From NCBI GenBank assembly GCA_963836605.1, contig CAWIKB010000009.1, forward strand, positions 1,116,001 through 1,180,000: a stretch of DNA of 64,000 bases, written 5' to 3'. The DNA comes from Bog-473 sp963836605. Lineage in GTDB: Bacteria > Actinomycetota > Acidimicrobiia > Acidimicrobiales > RAAP-2. How positions within the stretch are numbered: position 1 is the first letter of the stretch; every line of letters starts with the position of its first letter. The translations under genes and the position numbers were made by a program. This document shows, piece after piece, positions 43,377 to 52,969 of the stretch. The notes under the pieces were generated by a model. It saw nothing but the letters and a program-made list of their open reading frames with translations. It was not told the origin of the DNA and made no database searches.

Positions 43377-44345
43377 TTATTGAAATCCCCTTCGGCCACA
43401 CGCCTCAAACCACTCTTCAATTCCCGACCGGAGATCGGTCTCCCAGGTAAATCCGGCATCCGTCAGGGAGCGCGGCACCACATTGGTCGATGTCCATAGC
43501 TTCGAAATGCGCTCCACCTGCTGTTGCGAACCGGGAATCCGTAAACGGGCAAAACCCTTCAGCGGAACTTCCAGCATCGATTTGGGTAGTTTTCGGGGAA
43601 GGGCGTAGCCGGCCACGTCGTGGAAGGCAGTACAGACATCGCGAGTGGTGTAGGTGCGTGGATAGCAAGCGTTGAATATTTCCGACTGGGTGGGGCGGGC
43701 AGCGCAAAAGCACAGGGCGCGGACCAGATCCCGGATGTAACAGCAAGCCTTCAGCGTGTCATCGCGCCCTGGGTACATGAATCGTTTCTGCTCCAGGGCA
43801 TGGGCCAAACGAGTGAAATTGCCGCGCTCGCCGGAACCGAAAATGACCGCCGGGCGTATCACCTTCAGCCTTCGCGTTGAGACCTTCCGTCGCCATTCCT
43901 GATGGATCTGTTCCGCCATCGACTTTGAGATCCCATACGAAGACACCGGAGCGAGCGGAGTTGTCTCATACTTGGCATCTTCTCCGGGTCCGTACACAGA
44001 TATGGAACTCGTAAAGCAAATGCTCTCCGCGCCGATCGCATCGGCCCATTTGGTGACGTTGAGCGCACCGGCAACGTTGGTTTCGAAGTACTCGCGGTCG
44101 GGATGGCCCGGCGTTCGGTGCACGGCTGCGAGGTTGAAGATGACTTCCGGCGCCTTCCCGAGATCCTTGGGTGCTGGCCCGCGGACGTCCCAAAGATGGT
44201 GCTTCACATCTAGGTCATCGTGACGGGGCACTAGGTCGGCGGACACCACATCGCAGCCTCGCTCAAGGAGGTGCCGCGTCAGGTGCGAGCCGATGAACCC
44301 CGATCCGCCGACCACTACCGCGCTCGTCGGGAATTCTTCACTCAC
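43377..44345 (-). CDS. NAD-dependent epimerase/dehydratase
   Basis: About 322 residues from GTG 44345; a GTG at 44375 is also possible. It has the Rossmann GGSGFIG, catalytic S/Y/K in FTSSISVYG...SSYGISKS, and an extended SDR fold. It probably modifies a nucleotide sugar for the polysaccharide locus that starts here. It is divergent from the methyltransferase gene. Confidence 0.85.
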   Translation of the reverse strand: MSEEFPTSAVVVGGSGFIGSHLTRHLLERGCDVVSADLVPRHDDLDVKHHLWDVRGPAPKDLGKAPEVIFNLAAVHRTPGHPDREYFETNVAGALNVTKWADAIGAESICFTSSISVYGPGEDAKYETTPLAPVSSYGISKSMAEQIHQEWRRKVSTRRLKVIRPAVIFGSGERGNFTRLAHALEQKRFMYPGRDDTLKACCYIRDLVRALCFCAARPTQSEIFNACYPRTYTTRDVCTAFHDVAGYALPRKLPKSMLEVPLKGFARLRIPGSQQQVERISKLWTSTNVVPRSLTDAGFTWETDLRSGIEEWFEACGRRGFQ

Positions 44346-44753
44346 CGTGTTGGCCCATCGCTGGCACAGATGCACGATGCCACCGGATCGATGAGTTCGA
44401 TCGGCAATGTGATTGGCCGCCTCGTGTCGCGCTCATCATCACGTTGATCATGTCGGGTACCTGGGCGGGGAAGCCATTCGTCGAAGACAAGCCGTAACCA
44501 ATCCTGGGCGGGAAGCGGCATGGATGCTAACCCCTATTCCGACACCGAAGATCAATCAGCCGGGGTGACTCGTCGATGTGGATGCGCGACCTGGCCGGCC
44601 AGCCTGTCCGACAGACGGGAAGCGCACTATGAGCCAGATCTTGCAACTGTTCTATGCTCCACCTTGCGGGACATCGGCCTGGCTCTCCCTCGGGAGAGTC
44701 AACTGTCCAGTGGGCCAGCGGTCTGCGACCGGCTTACGTTCTTGAGAGGTGGA

Positions 44754-45416
44754 ATGCCAAAGCTAAACATCGGAGCCGGTCACTCATACATCCCCGGCTT
44801 TACCAACATCGATATCTCGCCGTCAGCCGAAGTGATGCTTGACCTGAGCACGGATAGCTTGCCTTTTGATGACGATTCGGTTGACCTGATATTTAGCTAT
44901 CACACGCTTGAACACATTCCGGATTACTTAAGAGCACTCGGAGAAATCCACCGCGTACTCAAGCACGGTGCTCCACTCCTAGTCGGAGTCCCATACGTCT
45001 CTCTCACCTACTTTCATCAAGTAAACCCGTACCACCTCCACGACTTCAATGAGTCGAGCTTTGATTTCTTCGACCCGCACAAGCTCCGCGGTTCGGCAGC
45101 AGAAGACGCCACCGAAACCCACTCAATCCTGTTTCAGAAGGCGTTTCACCGCTACCACTACATGGGCATCTTTCAGCTCTTCCCCCCTCCCCTTCGAGGG
45201 TGGTGTCGCCGTCACCTTTTGAACACCGTTCGAAAGATCGATTTTGGCTTGATCGCCCTCAAGGACGAGCAGTCGGTGGTGCAATTCGACGGACGCTCGC
45301 TCAAGACCGAATTCGACAGATTGCTTGCGGCGCGCGTGCAGTACGAGCCTCGAGTTGAAGAAACGCCGATGCGGCAATTGGCGAAACGAGGATATCGGCG
45401 GATGGCGGGAAAATGA
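44754..45416 (+). CDS. SAM-dependent methyltransferase of the polysaccharide locus
   Basis: 220 residues from ATG 44754, preceded by GAGAGG; an in-frame ATG at 44520 adds 78 residues unlike the family. LNIGAGHSYIPGFTNIDISP is the SAM-binding start, with SYHTLEHIPDYLRALGEIHR after it. Class I methyltransferases of this layout are common in polysaccharide loci. GC content falls in this gene compared with the backbone. Confidence 0.78.
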   Translation: MPKLNIGAGHSYIPGFTNIDISPSAEVMLDLSTDSLPFDDDSVDLIFSYHTLEHIPDYLRALGEIHRVLKHGAPLLVGVPYVSLTYFHQVNPYHLHDFNESSFDFFDPHKLRGSAAEDATETHSILFQKAFHRYHYMGIFQLFPPPLRGWCRRHLLNTVRKIDFGLIALKDEQSVVQFDGRSLKTEFDRLLAARVQYEPRVEETPMRQLAKRGYRRMAGK

Positions 45417-45731
45417 GGGGAGCGATGCGTACAGAACTTCGTCCAATCGGGAACGCCGAAGCTGGACGGTGGACGGCACGGACTGGGTGTGTCTTGAGCT
45501 TCAAGTGGAACTCCGAATTCTGCGCCGCGGAAGCCGCGTAATACCCTCGATTGCTCGAAGCAACTGGATAGACTCGACCAGGATGACGATGCGCCACGGA
45601 GTTCAGGCATCGACGAGCTGCACGTCCGACACGATGCCGACGTGCACGATATTGCTCGCCAGGGGCAATCAGGTCGAGGGGCCATTGCAACGTCTTACGG
45701 CTAAAGGACCGCGAGCAGAAGAAGAGACTAA
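45417..45731. other. Gap between methyltransferase and oxygenase genes
   Basis: A 38-codon frame (45425-45541, MRTELRPIGNAEAGRWTART...) and a 48-codon open stretch ending at the TAA near 45705 cross it. Neither is recognised. They may be remains of a gene. Confidence 0.4.
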
Positions 45732-46538
45732 GTGAGTCGATACCTTGCTTTGCCCGACGGGGCCGCCTTGTCGCGTGAGTTTCGTGACGCGACCCCCTTT
45801 CGTCACGTCGTACTTGAAAATGTTCTGAATTCGAAGGGTACTGAGGCAACTCTTGACTTTCCGAATCGAACCTGGGCCGGATGGCAACGATACAGCGAGG
45901 CATACGCCGCAGAGAAGATGATCTGCCGGGATATTGACCTGTTGCCCACATCACTCCTGGACTTGATTCGAGAAATGTCGGAACCCGCATTCCTGGCTTG
46001 GTTGGAGGAGGTATCCGGGGTCAAGGCGCTGATGCCTGATCCGTATCTCGGGGGGGGCGGACTGCATTGCAGCGGTCCGGGCGGAATCTTGACGCGACAT
46101 ACCGATTTTCATGCTTACAAGCGACTCGATGTCTACCGGCGGCTCAACGTATTGCTCTATTTGAATGACGAATGGGACGAATCATGGGGTGGCTTGCTCG
46201 AGCTCTACCGGCACGGGGTGGAAGTTCCTGAGCGACGAGTTGTACCCAGAATGGGCACAATGGTCGTCTTTCAAACCGACGACCGATCAGAGCATGGATT
46301 CGGCGTGCCAATCACGGACGGCCATTGGCGACGATCAATTGCGCTGTACTACTACACCGCGGCCGAAGTGGCCGAGTACAGCGGTGGCACGACGACACAT
46401 TGGAGGGGAGATCCAGCGGGCCGACGCGGCAGCGCAGTTCGACGTTCCCTGTTTCGCCTGCTGCGGTTCGGAGGGCGGGCCATGTCCAACCTCGCCCATC
46501 ACGTTGATCCCAACATCGGTCGAATGAGGCCCGAATAG
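45732..46538 (+). CDS. 2-oxoglutarate/Fe(II) oxygenase
   Basis: 268 residues from GTG 45732. The iron triad is H and D in TRHTDFHAY and the distal His in SEHGFGVP; the Arg in HWRRSIALYYY should bind 2-oxoglutarate. The family hydroxylates prolyl or other small substrates. In this locus it may act on a sugar, lipid or protein of the envelope. The last 40 residues are basic. Confidence 0.85.
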   Translation: MSRYLALPDGAALSREFRDATPFRHVVLENVLNSKGTEATLDFPNRTWAGWQRYSEAYAAEKMICRDIDLLPTSLLDLIREMSEPAFLAWLEEVSGVKALMPDPYLGGGGLHCSGPGGILTRHTDFHAYKRLDVYRRLNVLLYLNDEWDESWGGLLELYRHGVEVPERRVVPRMGTMVVFQTDDRSEHGFGVPITDGHWRRSIALYYYTAAEVAEYSGGTTTHWRGDPAGRRGSAVRRSLFRLLRFGGRAMSNLAHHVDPNIGRMRPE

Positions 46539-46734
46539 CCCAGTGCAGGCCGCACAAGCGGGCGCAGCCACTCCGACGAGGTCATGCACGCGCCCATCAA
46601 CCTTCTTGTGGCCAGAACCTGCGACCGGGCAGGTGGGTCTGGGGCGGCTCGGTGCATCGTCTAGGGAAATCTCGCCTGATCGCCCTAGTGGGCTTGCGCA
46701 GCGAAACGTCGCTCGATGCTAACCTCGCGCTCGA

Positions 46735-48015
46735 GTGAATTCCGCCGCGGTGACGATTCTCTTTGTGATCGCTATTGACCTGCTCTGGATTTTCCAGGTT
46801 GTTCGACATGGACCTATTCCTGCGGATCTCGCGGTCATTTTGGGCAACCTCCTCGCAGCAGTAGGCCTTATTACGCTCGCGCATCGGGGTCAATCAAACT
46901 ACTGGATCGTATTTCTTTATGAGTTTCCCTGGATAGGATATTACGTTGGGGCCCGGTTAGGATGGAGTAAATGGAGGATTCGTACCCATCAACCCACAGT
47001 TTCCACTTCGGCGTGTACGGCCACCAAGGGGATCTGTGTTGTTGTGCTAGTAGGAACGGCATACAATTTCCTCGCGGGTGGGGCAGCCATATTTAGTTCC
47101 AACGTTGCGGCCGCTAAGTACGACGTTACGGCGTCAGGATTTAACGGCTTTCCGAGTCGTCTCTATCTCTACGGTCTTCCGATAGCACTGTTCTGCGCCG
47201 TGACCACCTCGCCGTACGCCAAGGACAAATGGCGGAAGGATCGCTGGATCTGCGTGATGATCGCAGCCCTTCTCGTGTCGGGATTACTAAGCGGAAATAA
47301 GGGTGGAGTGATCAACGCCTTGGCCGTTGTGGTTATAGCGTATCTCGCGGTCGGTAACCGTCCTAAGATAAGTTCAAGAAACGTCGCCCGCGCTCTGCTT
47401 GTTGTCGTTTTCCTTATCGTTGGTGTGTTCGCTATCGCGTCCACGTACTCTGTGTACCAAAAGAAGAACCAGTCACTGACGTCACTTCTGGTAGACCGCG
47501 TAACCATTAAGGCAGCTAACCCAGCCAATCTCGTCCTGACCAAGCAACTCAATACTCAAGAGCCGAATGCCATATATAACGATTGGCGATACTATTCGCA
47601 CAAATACTTTTCACTTGGGAGCGGTTATCCCAACGACTTTACCCGCGTCGTTTCGGCAACACTATTTAATCAACCGGTCCAAACGACGCACTTTTTGCCC
47701 CCGGTGACCATTGGTGCGCCGGCCCAGCTCTCGTATGGCTTTTCCGAACTTGCTTCAGTCGTTATTCTCTTTGTGATGGGTCTCATTCCGTCGCTCATTC
47801 TATCAAGATACCGGCGCTTTCCCTTCGGTATTGTCGTAGGTTCGATCATGTCCTGGGCGATGCTTCCAATCATGGTCCGTGGCGACATCATCTACAACAT
47901 TCTGAATATCTTCCTGACGTCGCTCATTCTATTGATTGTCGGAGTTGTGGCCGCCTCTCTTCTGTCAACCTCAAAAACCAGTGCGCCTTCAGCTCAAACT
48001 CCTATTGGTTCCTAA
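46735..48015 (+). CDS. O-antigen polymerase-like membrane protein (Wzy type)
   Basis: 426 residues from GTG 46735 with about ten TMs and one large external loop (about 245-320). No catalytic motif defines Wzy, so the call rests on topology, length and position between a glycan-modifying gene and a flippase. It would join repeat units on the outer face of the membrane. GC content is clearly below the flanks. Confidence 0.65.
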   Translation: MNSAAVTILFVIAIDLLWIFQVVRHGPIPADLAVILGNLLAAVGLITLAHRGQSNYWIVFLYEFPWIGYYVGARLGWSKWRIRTHQPTVSTSACTATKGICVVVLVGTAYNFLAGGAAIFSSNVAAAKYDVTASGFNGFPSRLYLYGLPIALFCAVTTSPYAKDKWRKDRWICVMIAALLVSGLLSGNKGGVINALAVVVIAYLAVGNRPKISSRNVARALLVVVFLIVGVFAIASTYSVYQKKNQSLTSLLVDRVTIKAANPANLVLTKQLNTQEPNAIYNDWRYYSHKYFSLGSGYPNDFTRVVSATLFNQPVQTTHFLPPVTIGAPAQLSYGFSELASVVILFVMGLIPSLILSRYRRFPFGIVVGSIMSWAMLPIMVRGDIIYNILNIFLTSLILLIVGVVAASLLSTSKTSAPSAQTPIGS

Positions 48016-48136
48016 TGCGGACGCCAGGTCTCCTCGCACCCACCAGCATTCCGAACTTCTCAGCCCGATGACTGAGTCGGTCCAGTGAATTGATGGTCCA
48101 CTGAATTGACAGCATTCACATGCCTGTCACCCTCAA

Positions 48137-49558
48137 ATGGCAGCCAGCAACGGTGACGATCAGACGGCGGGCTCGGGACTGCGAACCGTGAGCAGTTTGG
48201 GTGGTCTCGTAAATTTCGGCTTGTCCCGCTTTCGACAGGCACGATCTATCGCTCCCGTCGCGCAGCGCAAGTTACTGATAGTCGGCATAGGGCTCGCGCT
48301 CGCCACTCTGTCGAGGCTCGCCATAGGGGTCACCAGCGCTCGAGCTCTCTCCGGAAGTGCCGCGGGTCGCTATCTTACGATCTTATCCATCGTTGTGATT
48401 ACCGGGATCGTTTTGCGATTCGGCTTGGATACTAATTCAGTCCGCCTTATTTCGCGTAGCAGGCTGGGTGCAGAGCGGTCCCGAATAATATCGCTTTCTG
48501 CAATGATGCTGACAGGTATCTCCATTGCAATATTACTTTTTGGACTTCTCGGAGGTACCCGGCTTCTCTATAACGATCTCCTTCACTTTCACCTGACGCA
48601 GGTGGGTCTCCTCGCCATATCGGTGTGGACGGTTGGCGAGGTGTGCAGACTTGTCATGTCGGAGTCGCTGCGTGGTTTGGGTTATATAGGTGACGCTACT
48701 TTCCTGGGAGATCCGGGACGATATTCCTGCCTCGCTCTGCTACTCGGTTTTCTTTGGAGTATGCACCAATCGACCATCACCTCTTTTCTTGTTGCCTCGG
48801 CAGGGTCGAGCATTGCCTTCATGCTCCTGGCGATCGCTGATGTCCTCCTTAGGAAACCACCACACAGTGATCGTAGCTCTATGTCGCTGAGGGGCATGCT
48901 TGGCGGGTCCATGCCCATCTACTTGAGTCTTGTCGCTGGATTTATCACCAGCCAGGGTGACACCATCATTGTGGGGGTACTTCTTCCACATTTGACGGCG
49001 GCCATCTACCAGAATAGTTCGAGGATCTCGCTACGAATTCTCTTGCCTTTGATCGTCGTCAATCTGGCTTCATCTCCCACAATTGCCCATGGTTTACACC
49101 ACGGCCAAAAACGACTACTCGAAGCAAAGGTTCGCGTGTTAGCCACGATGGCCTCCCTCATCGCCGCTGCTAGCTATCTCATCATGGTGGTCTTCATACG
49201 GCCGTTCGTCCATTTCGTTTATCCTCCAAAGTATTCTGAGGTATCCGTCATCGTTCTCATATTGGCGGCAGGACCGATGATATCCACGTTTGCCGGCCCA
49301 AATGGCCTCTCGCTAAATATGGGCGGGAGGGCCAGGGACACCGCTACTGCCATGGGAATAGTCGGCACGGTTCAAGTGGTCTTGATGGTACTTGTAGCGC
49401 GAAGCTGGGGCATTATCGCCGTGGCATGCATTTCTTCTCTCGGAACAATTGTACTTAACTTCTCATTGAGCTGGCTAACGCGCAAACGACTGCAGTTTCC
49501 CACGGAAGCCTATCTGACCCCAAAACGTTGCCTTGCTGCCATACGATCTTTTTCCTAG
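48137..49558 (+). CDS. Polysaccharide flippase (Wzx/MOP family)
   Basis: 473 residues, 12-14 TMs, with the MOP-type opening TLSRLAIGVTSARALSGSAAG and a recurring GLDTNSVRLISR region. Flippases of this family move undecaprenyl-linked repeat units across the membrane. It pairs with the Wzy-like gene before it. Low GC like its neighbour. Confidence 0.82.
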   Translation: MAASNGDDQTAGSGLRTVSSLGGLVNFGLSRFRQARSIAPVAQRKLLIVGIGLALATLSRLAIGVTSARALSGSAAGRYLTILSIVVITGIVLRFGLDTNSVRLISRSRLGAERSRIISLSAMMLTGISIAILLFGLLGGTRLLYNDLLHFHLTQVGLLAISVWTVGEVCRLVMSESLRGLGYIGDATFLGDPGRYSCLALLLGFLWSMHQSTITSFLVASAGSSIAFMLLAIADVLLRKPPHSDRSSMSLRGMLGGSMPIYLSLVAGFITSQGDTIIVGVLLPHLTAAIYQNSSRISLRILLPLIVVNLASSPTIAHGLHHGQKRLLEAKVRVLATMASLIAAASYLIMVVFIRPFVHFVYPPKYSEVSVIVLILAAGPMISTFAGPNGLSLNMGGRARDTATAMGIVGTVQVVLMVLVARSWGIIAVACISSLGTIVLNFSLSWLTRKRLQFPTEAYLTPKRCLAAIRSFS

Positions 49559-49633
49559 CCGAACCATTCATGGTTTTCAGGTTGAAGACAGCGGATTCGT
49601 TCCTACTGGATTTTAACGAAAAGAGGAGTTGCT

Positions 49634-50395
49634 ATGATAGTCGTCACCGGTCCCGGGCGCTCTGGAACCTCGATACTTGCAGCCCTGTATCAGAGACTCG
49701 GATATGACCCCGGCGGGACCTGGAACGAATCCGTAAATGCCGGACTCGAGCAACCAGACATTGTGCGTCTGAACAAGGCTATTGCGATTGACCTACGACT
49801 GACGATGATGATGAAGCCCAAAAAACGCTTCCGCCTGGAGGATTACGTTGGTAAGGATAGAGCTGAGCAGATTAAACGTCGGCTAGGCCCGAAACATACT
49901 GTGGGAGTAAATAGAAGGATTCATGCTTTGCCATGGAACAAGGTCCGTCAGATAAGACTGCTCGAGTGGGATCGCCTTTCGACCACAGTGACTGATCACC
50001 GAGCGGCGATGATCGAGCTCAGCGAGAGGTTTGAAGTGGTCAAAGATCCCCAGTTCACCTGGACCCTGCCTGCGTGGCTCGAGTCTGGCGCCGCCATCTC
50101 GTCCGTCGTGTTGGCGACTCGAAACCTCGAGAGCACGATCGCAAGCCGAACACATCGGCAAATGAGTAGCATCGTCTCGTACGGCAACGCGAAGAATGCT
50201 TCGGCCTACGCCCTTGGTCTGGCCATGACGGCCTGCTGGGACCGTGAGATTGATCTCGTCGTGATGCGCTATCCCGACTTCCTCACTGACCTCAAAATGT
50301 TGCATGGATCGTTGCCCCTTCTCCGCGACCTGCCCTACGCCACTTTCGAGACCGAAGCGAAGCAGGTGATCGACGTCAAGATGGTTCACCACTGA
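49634..50395 (+). CDS. Sulfotransferase-like P-loop protein
   Basis: 253 residues from ATG 49634 with AGAGGAG upstream. VVTGPGRSGTSILAALYQRL is the PAPS 5'-phosphosulfate loop of sulfotransferases, and VLATRNLESTIASR fits the 3'-phosphate site. It probably sulfates a sugar of the surface polysaccharide. An unrelated P-loop kinase is an alternative. Confidence 0.68.
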   Translation: MIVVTGPGRSGTSILAALYQRLGYDPGGTWNESVNAGLEQPDIVRLNKAIAIDLRLTMMMKPKKRFRLEDYVGKDRAEQIKRRLGPKHTVGVNRRIHALPWNKVRQIRLLEWDRLSTTVTDHRAAMIELSERFEVVKDPQFTWTLPAWLESGAAISSVVLATRNLESTIASRTHRQMSSIVSYGNAKNASAYALGLAMTACWDREIDLVVMRYPDFLTDLKMLHGSLPLLRDLPYATFETEAKQVIDVKMVHH

Positions 50396-50520
50396 ACCGT
50401 CCTGTCCCCCCGCGATGAACGACTCCACTCCGCCATATATCGTGTGGCATTCCTAACGCCGCTGTTCGCCGCCGCCGCTCAATTGCGATCATCCTTGCGC
50501 TCGCCTTCGTTGCCGGGGGT

Positions 50521-51675
50521 GTGGCGCTCGGTCTCGTCATCACGGCCCGATCACCCTCTCCGGTTCCTTTCCGTCACCTCAAATCCATCACCCCGGAGTA
50601 TTTCGGGGCCAAGGGCGACGGGAGGAATGACGACACCCGCGCGGTGCAGGAAGCTCTCAATTCCGTGTCGGGGGGCGGGATGCTCGTTCTCCCGGCGGGC
50701 AAGACGTTCCGCTGCACCCACACGCTCAATCTCTCAAGCCGCACTACGGTTCGCGGTTCCGGGACTTCCTCCAAATTGGAGTTCTCCTGGGCCGACGCTC
50801 GCGGAAGCAGCAGCGGAGGCATGTTCTACCTGGGCGTCCCGATGCAGGGCATGATCACGTCGGACATCTCCCTGCAGGACTTCTCCATTGTCGGTGCTGG
50901 ATCAGGGCTTCCCTCCGGACCAAATACTCTGTACCCCAACGGGTTGGCGGTCGGGGTGAGTTTGCACGGCGTCAACCATTTCGAGCTCACGGGGCTCGAC
51001 ATATCTCACATCCCGGCCATATCCGTGGCCGTTCGTGGCGCGTCCAACGGCGTTATCTCGAACAATGACATCCACAACTCGGGGCGAGATGGAATCAATG
51101 CGAGCTGGTGGAACTCCACCAACCTGACAAACCTGGTGATCAGTCATAACATCATCGCCAGAGTCGGCGACGACGGCATTGACCTGGACGGGACCCCTGG
51201 CGAGGGAAGTACGACCTTGGGCGAGTCGAACCGGAGCGCCTTACCCACCAATCTCGTCATTTCCGACAACCAGATCTCGGGTTGGCCCTCAAATGTCAAT
51301 GGCAAGGCCCTTGGTCGCGGCATCTTTCTCCGATCGATCAGCAATTCGCGGATCGTCAACAACACGGTCACCGATACCTTCGCCGACGGAATCATGCTCC
51401 GGGGATCGGGCAATTTGGCTGGAGATTTCAACCCCGCTGACCACGCTCCATGGCAGTCGACCAACATCCAAATCCTGGACAACCGGGTCGAACGAGCCGG
51501 ACAATTGTCGACTCACAGTTCTCTTAATATTCCGCGACAACACTCTTACGGGATTGAGATCCAAGATTCAACCAAAGTCACCCTCGAAGGCAATACGGTT
51601 CTCAATTCCTTGAACCAAAACCTGCACATTGCCTCGTGCACTGCAGCCTGCGTGAATCACAACAATCGGACGTGA
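50521..51675 (+). CDS. Pectate-lyase-like beta-helix protein (second copy)
   Basis: 384 residues from GTG 50521. The fold matches the C-terminal half of 37387-39261: HLKSITPEYFGAKGDGRNDD, then NDIHNSGRDGINASWWNST and GWPSNVNGKALGRGI. It lacks the Gln-rich region. The bases before 50521 encode RRRRSIAIILALAFVAGG, a signal anchor in the same frame, but without a start codon. ATG 50415 (MNDSTPPYIVWHS) is in another frame and stops before it. The true N-terminus has therefore probably suffered a frameshift near 50455-50470. Confidence 0.78.
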   Translation: MALGLVITARSPSPVPFRHLKSITPEYFGAKGDGRNDDTRAVQEALNSVSGGGMLVLPAGKTFRCTHTLNLSSRTTVRGSGTSSKLEFSWADARGSSSGGMFYLGVPMQGMITSDISLQDFSIVGAGSGLPSGPNTLYPNGLAVGVSLHGVNHFELTGLDISHIPAISVAVRGASNGVISNNDIHNSGRDGINASWWNSTNLTNLVISHNIIARVGDDGIDLDGTPGEGSTTLGESNRSALPTNLVISDNQISGWPSNVNGKALGRGIFLRSISNSRIVNNTVTDTFADGIMLRGSGNLAGDFNPADHAPWQSTNIQILDNRVERAGQLSTHSSLNIPRQHSYGIEIQDSTKVTLEGNTVLNSLNQNLHIASCTAACVNHNNRT

Positions 51676-51771
51676 CCCTCTGCAAGGTCACCAGTGATCT
51701 TTGTCCGGATGACAGCACTGATGAACGCATTGGTGGTCAGACGCACGACCCTGGAATGCACCGGTCAACGA

Positions 51772-52854
51772 TCAGGAGGTTGCCAGCTCCTTCATCTTCG
51801 AAATGAAGCACGCCTGATCGAATTTCTTGACGGAAGCCAGTATCGCTCCACGATCCCACTCCGTCTCGGTACAGTCTTTGATGGCAGCCTGAATGGATGT
51901 GATCGTCGGATCACGAAAGAAGACTCCAGACACACCAGGGGTGACGGTGTCCAGCGCTCCCCCCTCACCGAGTGCCACCACCGGTGTACCGGTGGCCATG
52001 GTCTCGACCGGCACAATTCCGAAGTCCTCACGAGCCGGGAATATCAGCGCCTTGGCACCTCCCATGAGAGCCGGCAACTGCTCGTCGGGAACATGACCAA
52101 GGAACTTCACGTTCTCCGGAGCTGTCGATTCGAGTCGTTCCCTGTCTCGTCCTCCCCCGACAATAAGCAACTTGGAGCCGAGTTCGCGAAACGCCTCGAT
52201 TGCCAACTCGACTCGTTTGTAGGGCACCAGCCTCGACACGACCAAGTGATAGTCGCCTTTCGCTTCTTGGGAGCCCGCTTCGAAGCGCTTCGTGTCCACC
52301 GGAGGATGCACAACCGCGGCGTTCATTCCATAGCACTGCTGGACCCGACGACGGATGTGCTCCGAAATGGCGACGATCAGATCGCACCGGCGTACATTTC
52401 GTGCATCAAAGGCGCGATACCAACCCGTGCTGGCGTGGGCGACACGCCTCAGCACGGGGTGGAGGGGAAATTGCTCGATTCCCCATGCGAATCTGGGAGG
52501 GGTGCAGCAGTGGATTATGGTGCGCCGCGACCGGACATTTGCCATCGCAGAGAAGGTGTGGAAGTTCACAATAGCGACATCAGACTCTGGCAATTTGGTG
52601 GCCTTCCACGCCATTGGCATGAAGGGCAGACAGCGTATGTGCGACGAGGGACCCTTTGCCATGCGCTGAAGTGGGGTGGGGATCACTTCCCAGTCAGGGA
52701 AGTTCGGTCGGTAGCACAGGGTGGTCGCGACGGGAGCCCCAGGGAAGGCCTCGCGTAGCGATTCCACAACTCTCTCGGATCCGGCCATGTTGGTAAGCCA
52801 TTCATGGACTATGAGTGTCTCCACCGGACGCAATGGCGATCGAAACTCGTGCAC
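51772..52854 (-). CDS. GT4-family glycosyltransferase
   Basis: About 360 residues from GTG 52854, which has GGAGG five bases upstream; ATG 52914 is also in frame. The donor site has REDFGIVPVETMATGTPVVAL (E-x7-E), preceded by LVVSRLVPYKRVELAIEAF. The N-terminal acceptor domain is GT-B. It adds a sugar to the repeat unit; donor and linkage are unknown. Confidence 0.87.
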   Translation of the reverse strand: MHEFRSPLRPVETLIVHEWLTNMAGSERVVESLREAFPGAPVATTLCYRPNFPDWEVIPTPLQRMAKGPSSHIRCLPFMPMAWKATKLPESDVAIVNFHTFSAMANVRSRRTIIHCCTPPRFAWGIEQFPLHPVLRRVAHASTGWYRAFDARNVRRCDLIVAISEHIRRRVQQCYGMNAAVVHPPVDTKRFEAGSQEAKGDYHLVVSRLVPYKRVELAIEAFRELGSKLLIVGGGRDRERLESTAPENVKFLGHVPDEQLPALMGGAKALIFPAREDFGIVPVETMATGTPVVALGEGGALDTVTPGVSGVFFRDPTITSIQAAIKDCTETEWDRGAILASVKKFDQACFISKMKELATS

Positions 52855-52969
52855 TCTCACCTCCTCCCATTTCACAGAACCTTCGTGTCCTCGAGCCCAG
52901 TCGCGCCATCCCAAGAAATGCGACAGTCACCCTCACACCTGGCATTGGGCCACCCCGTTTGCGAGACCG

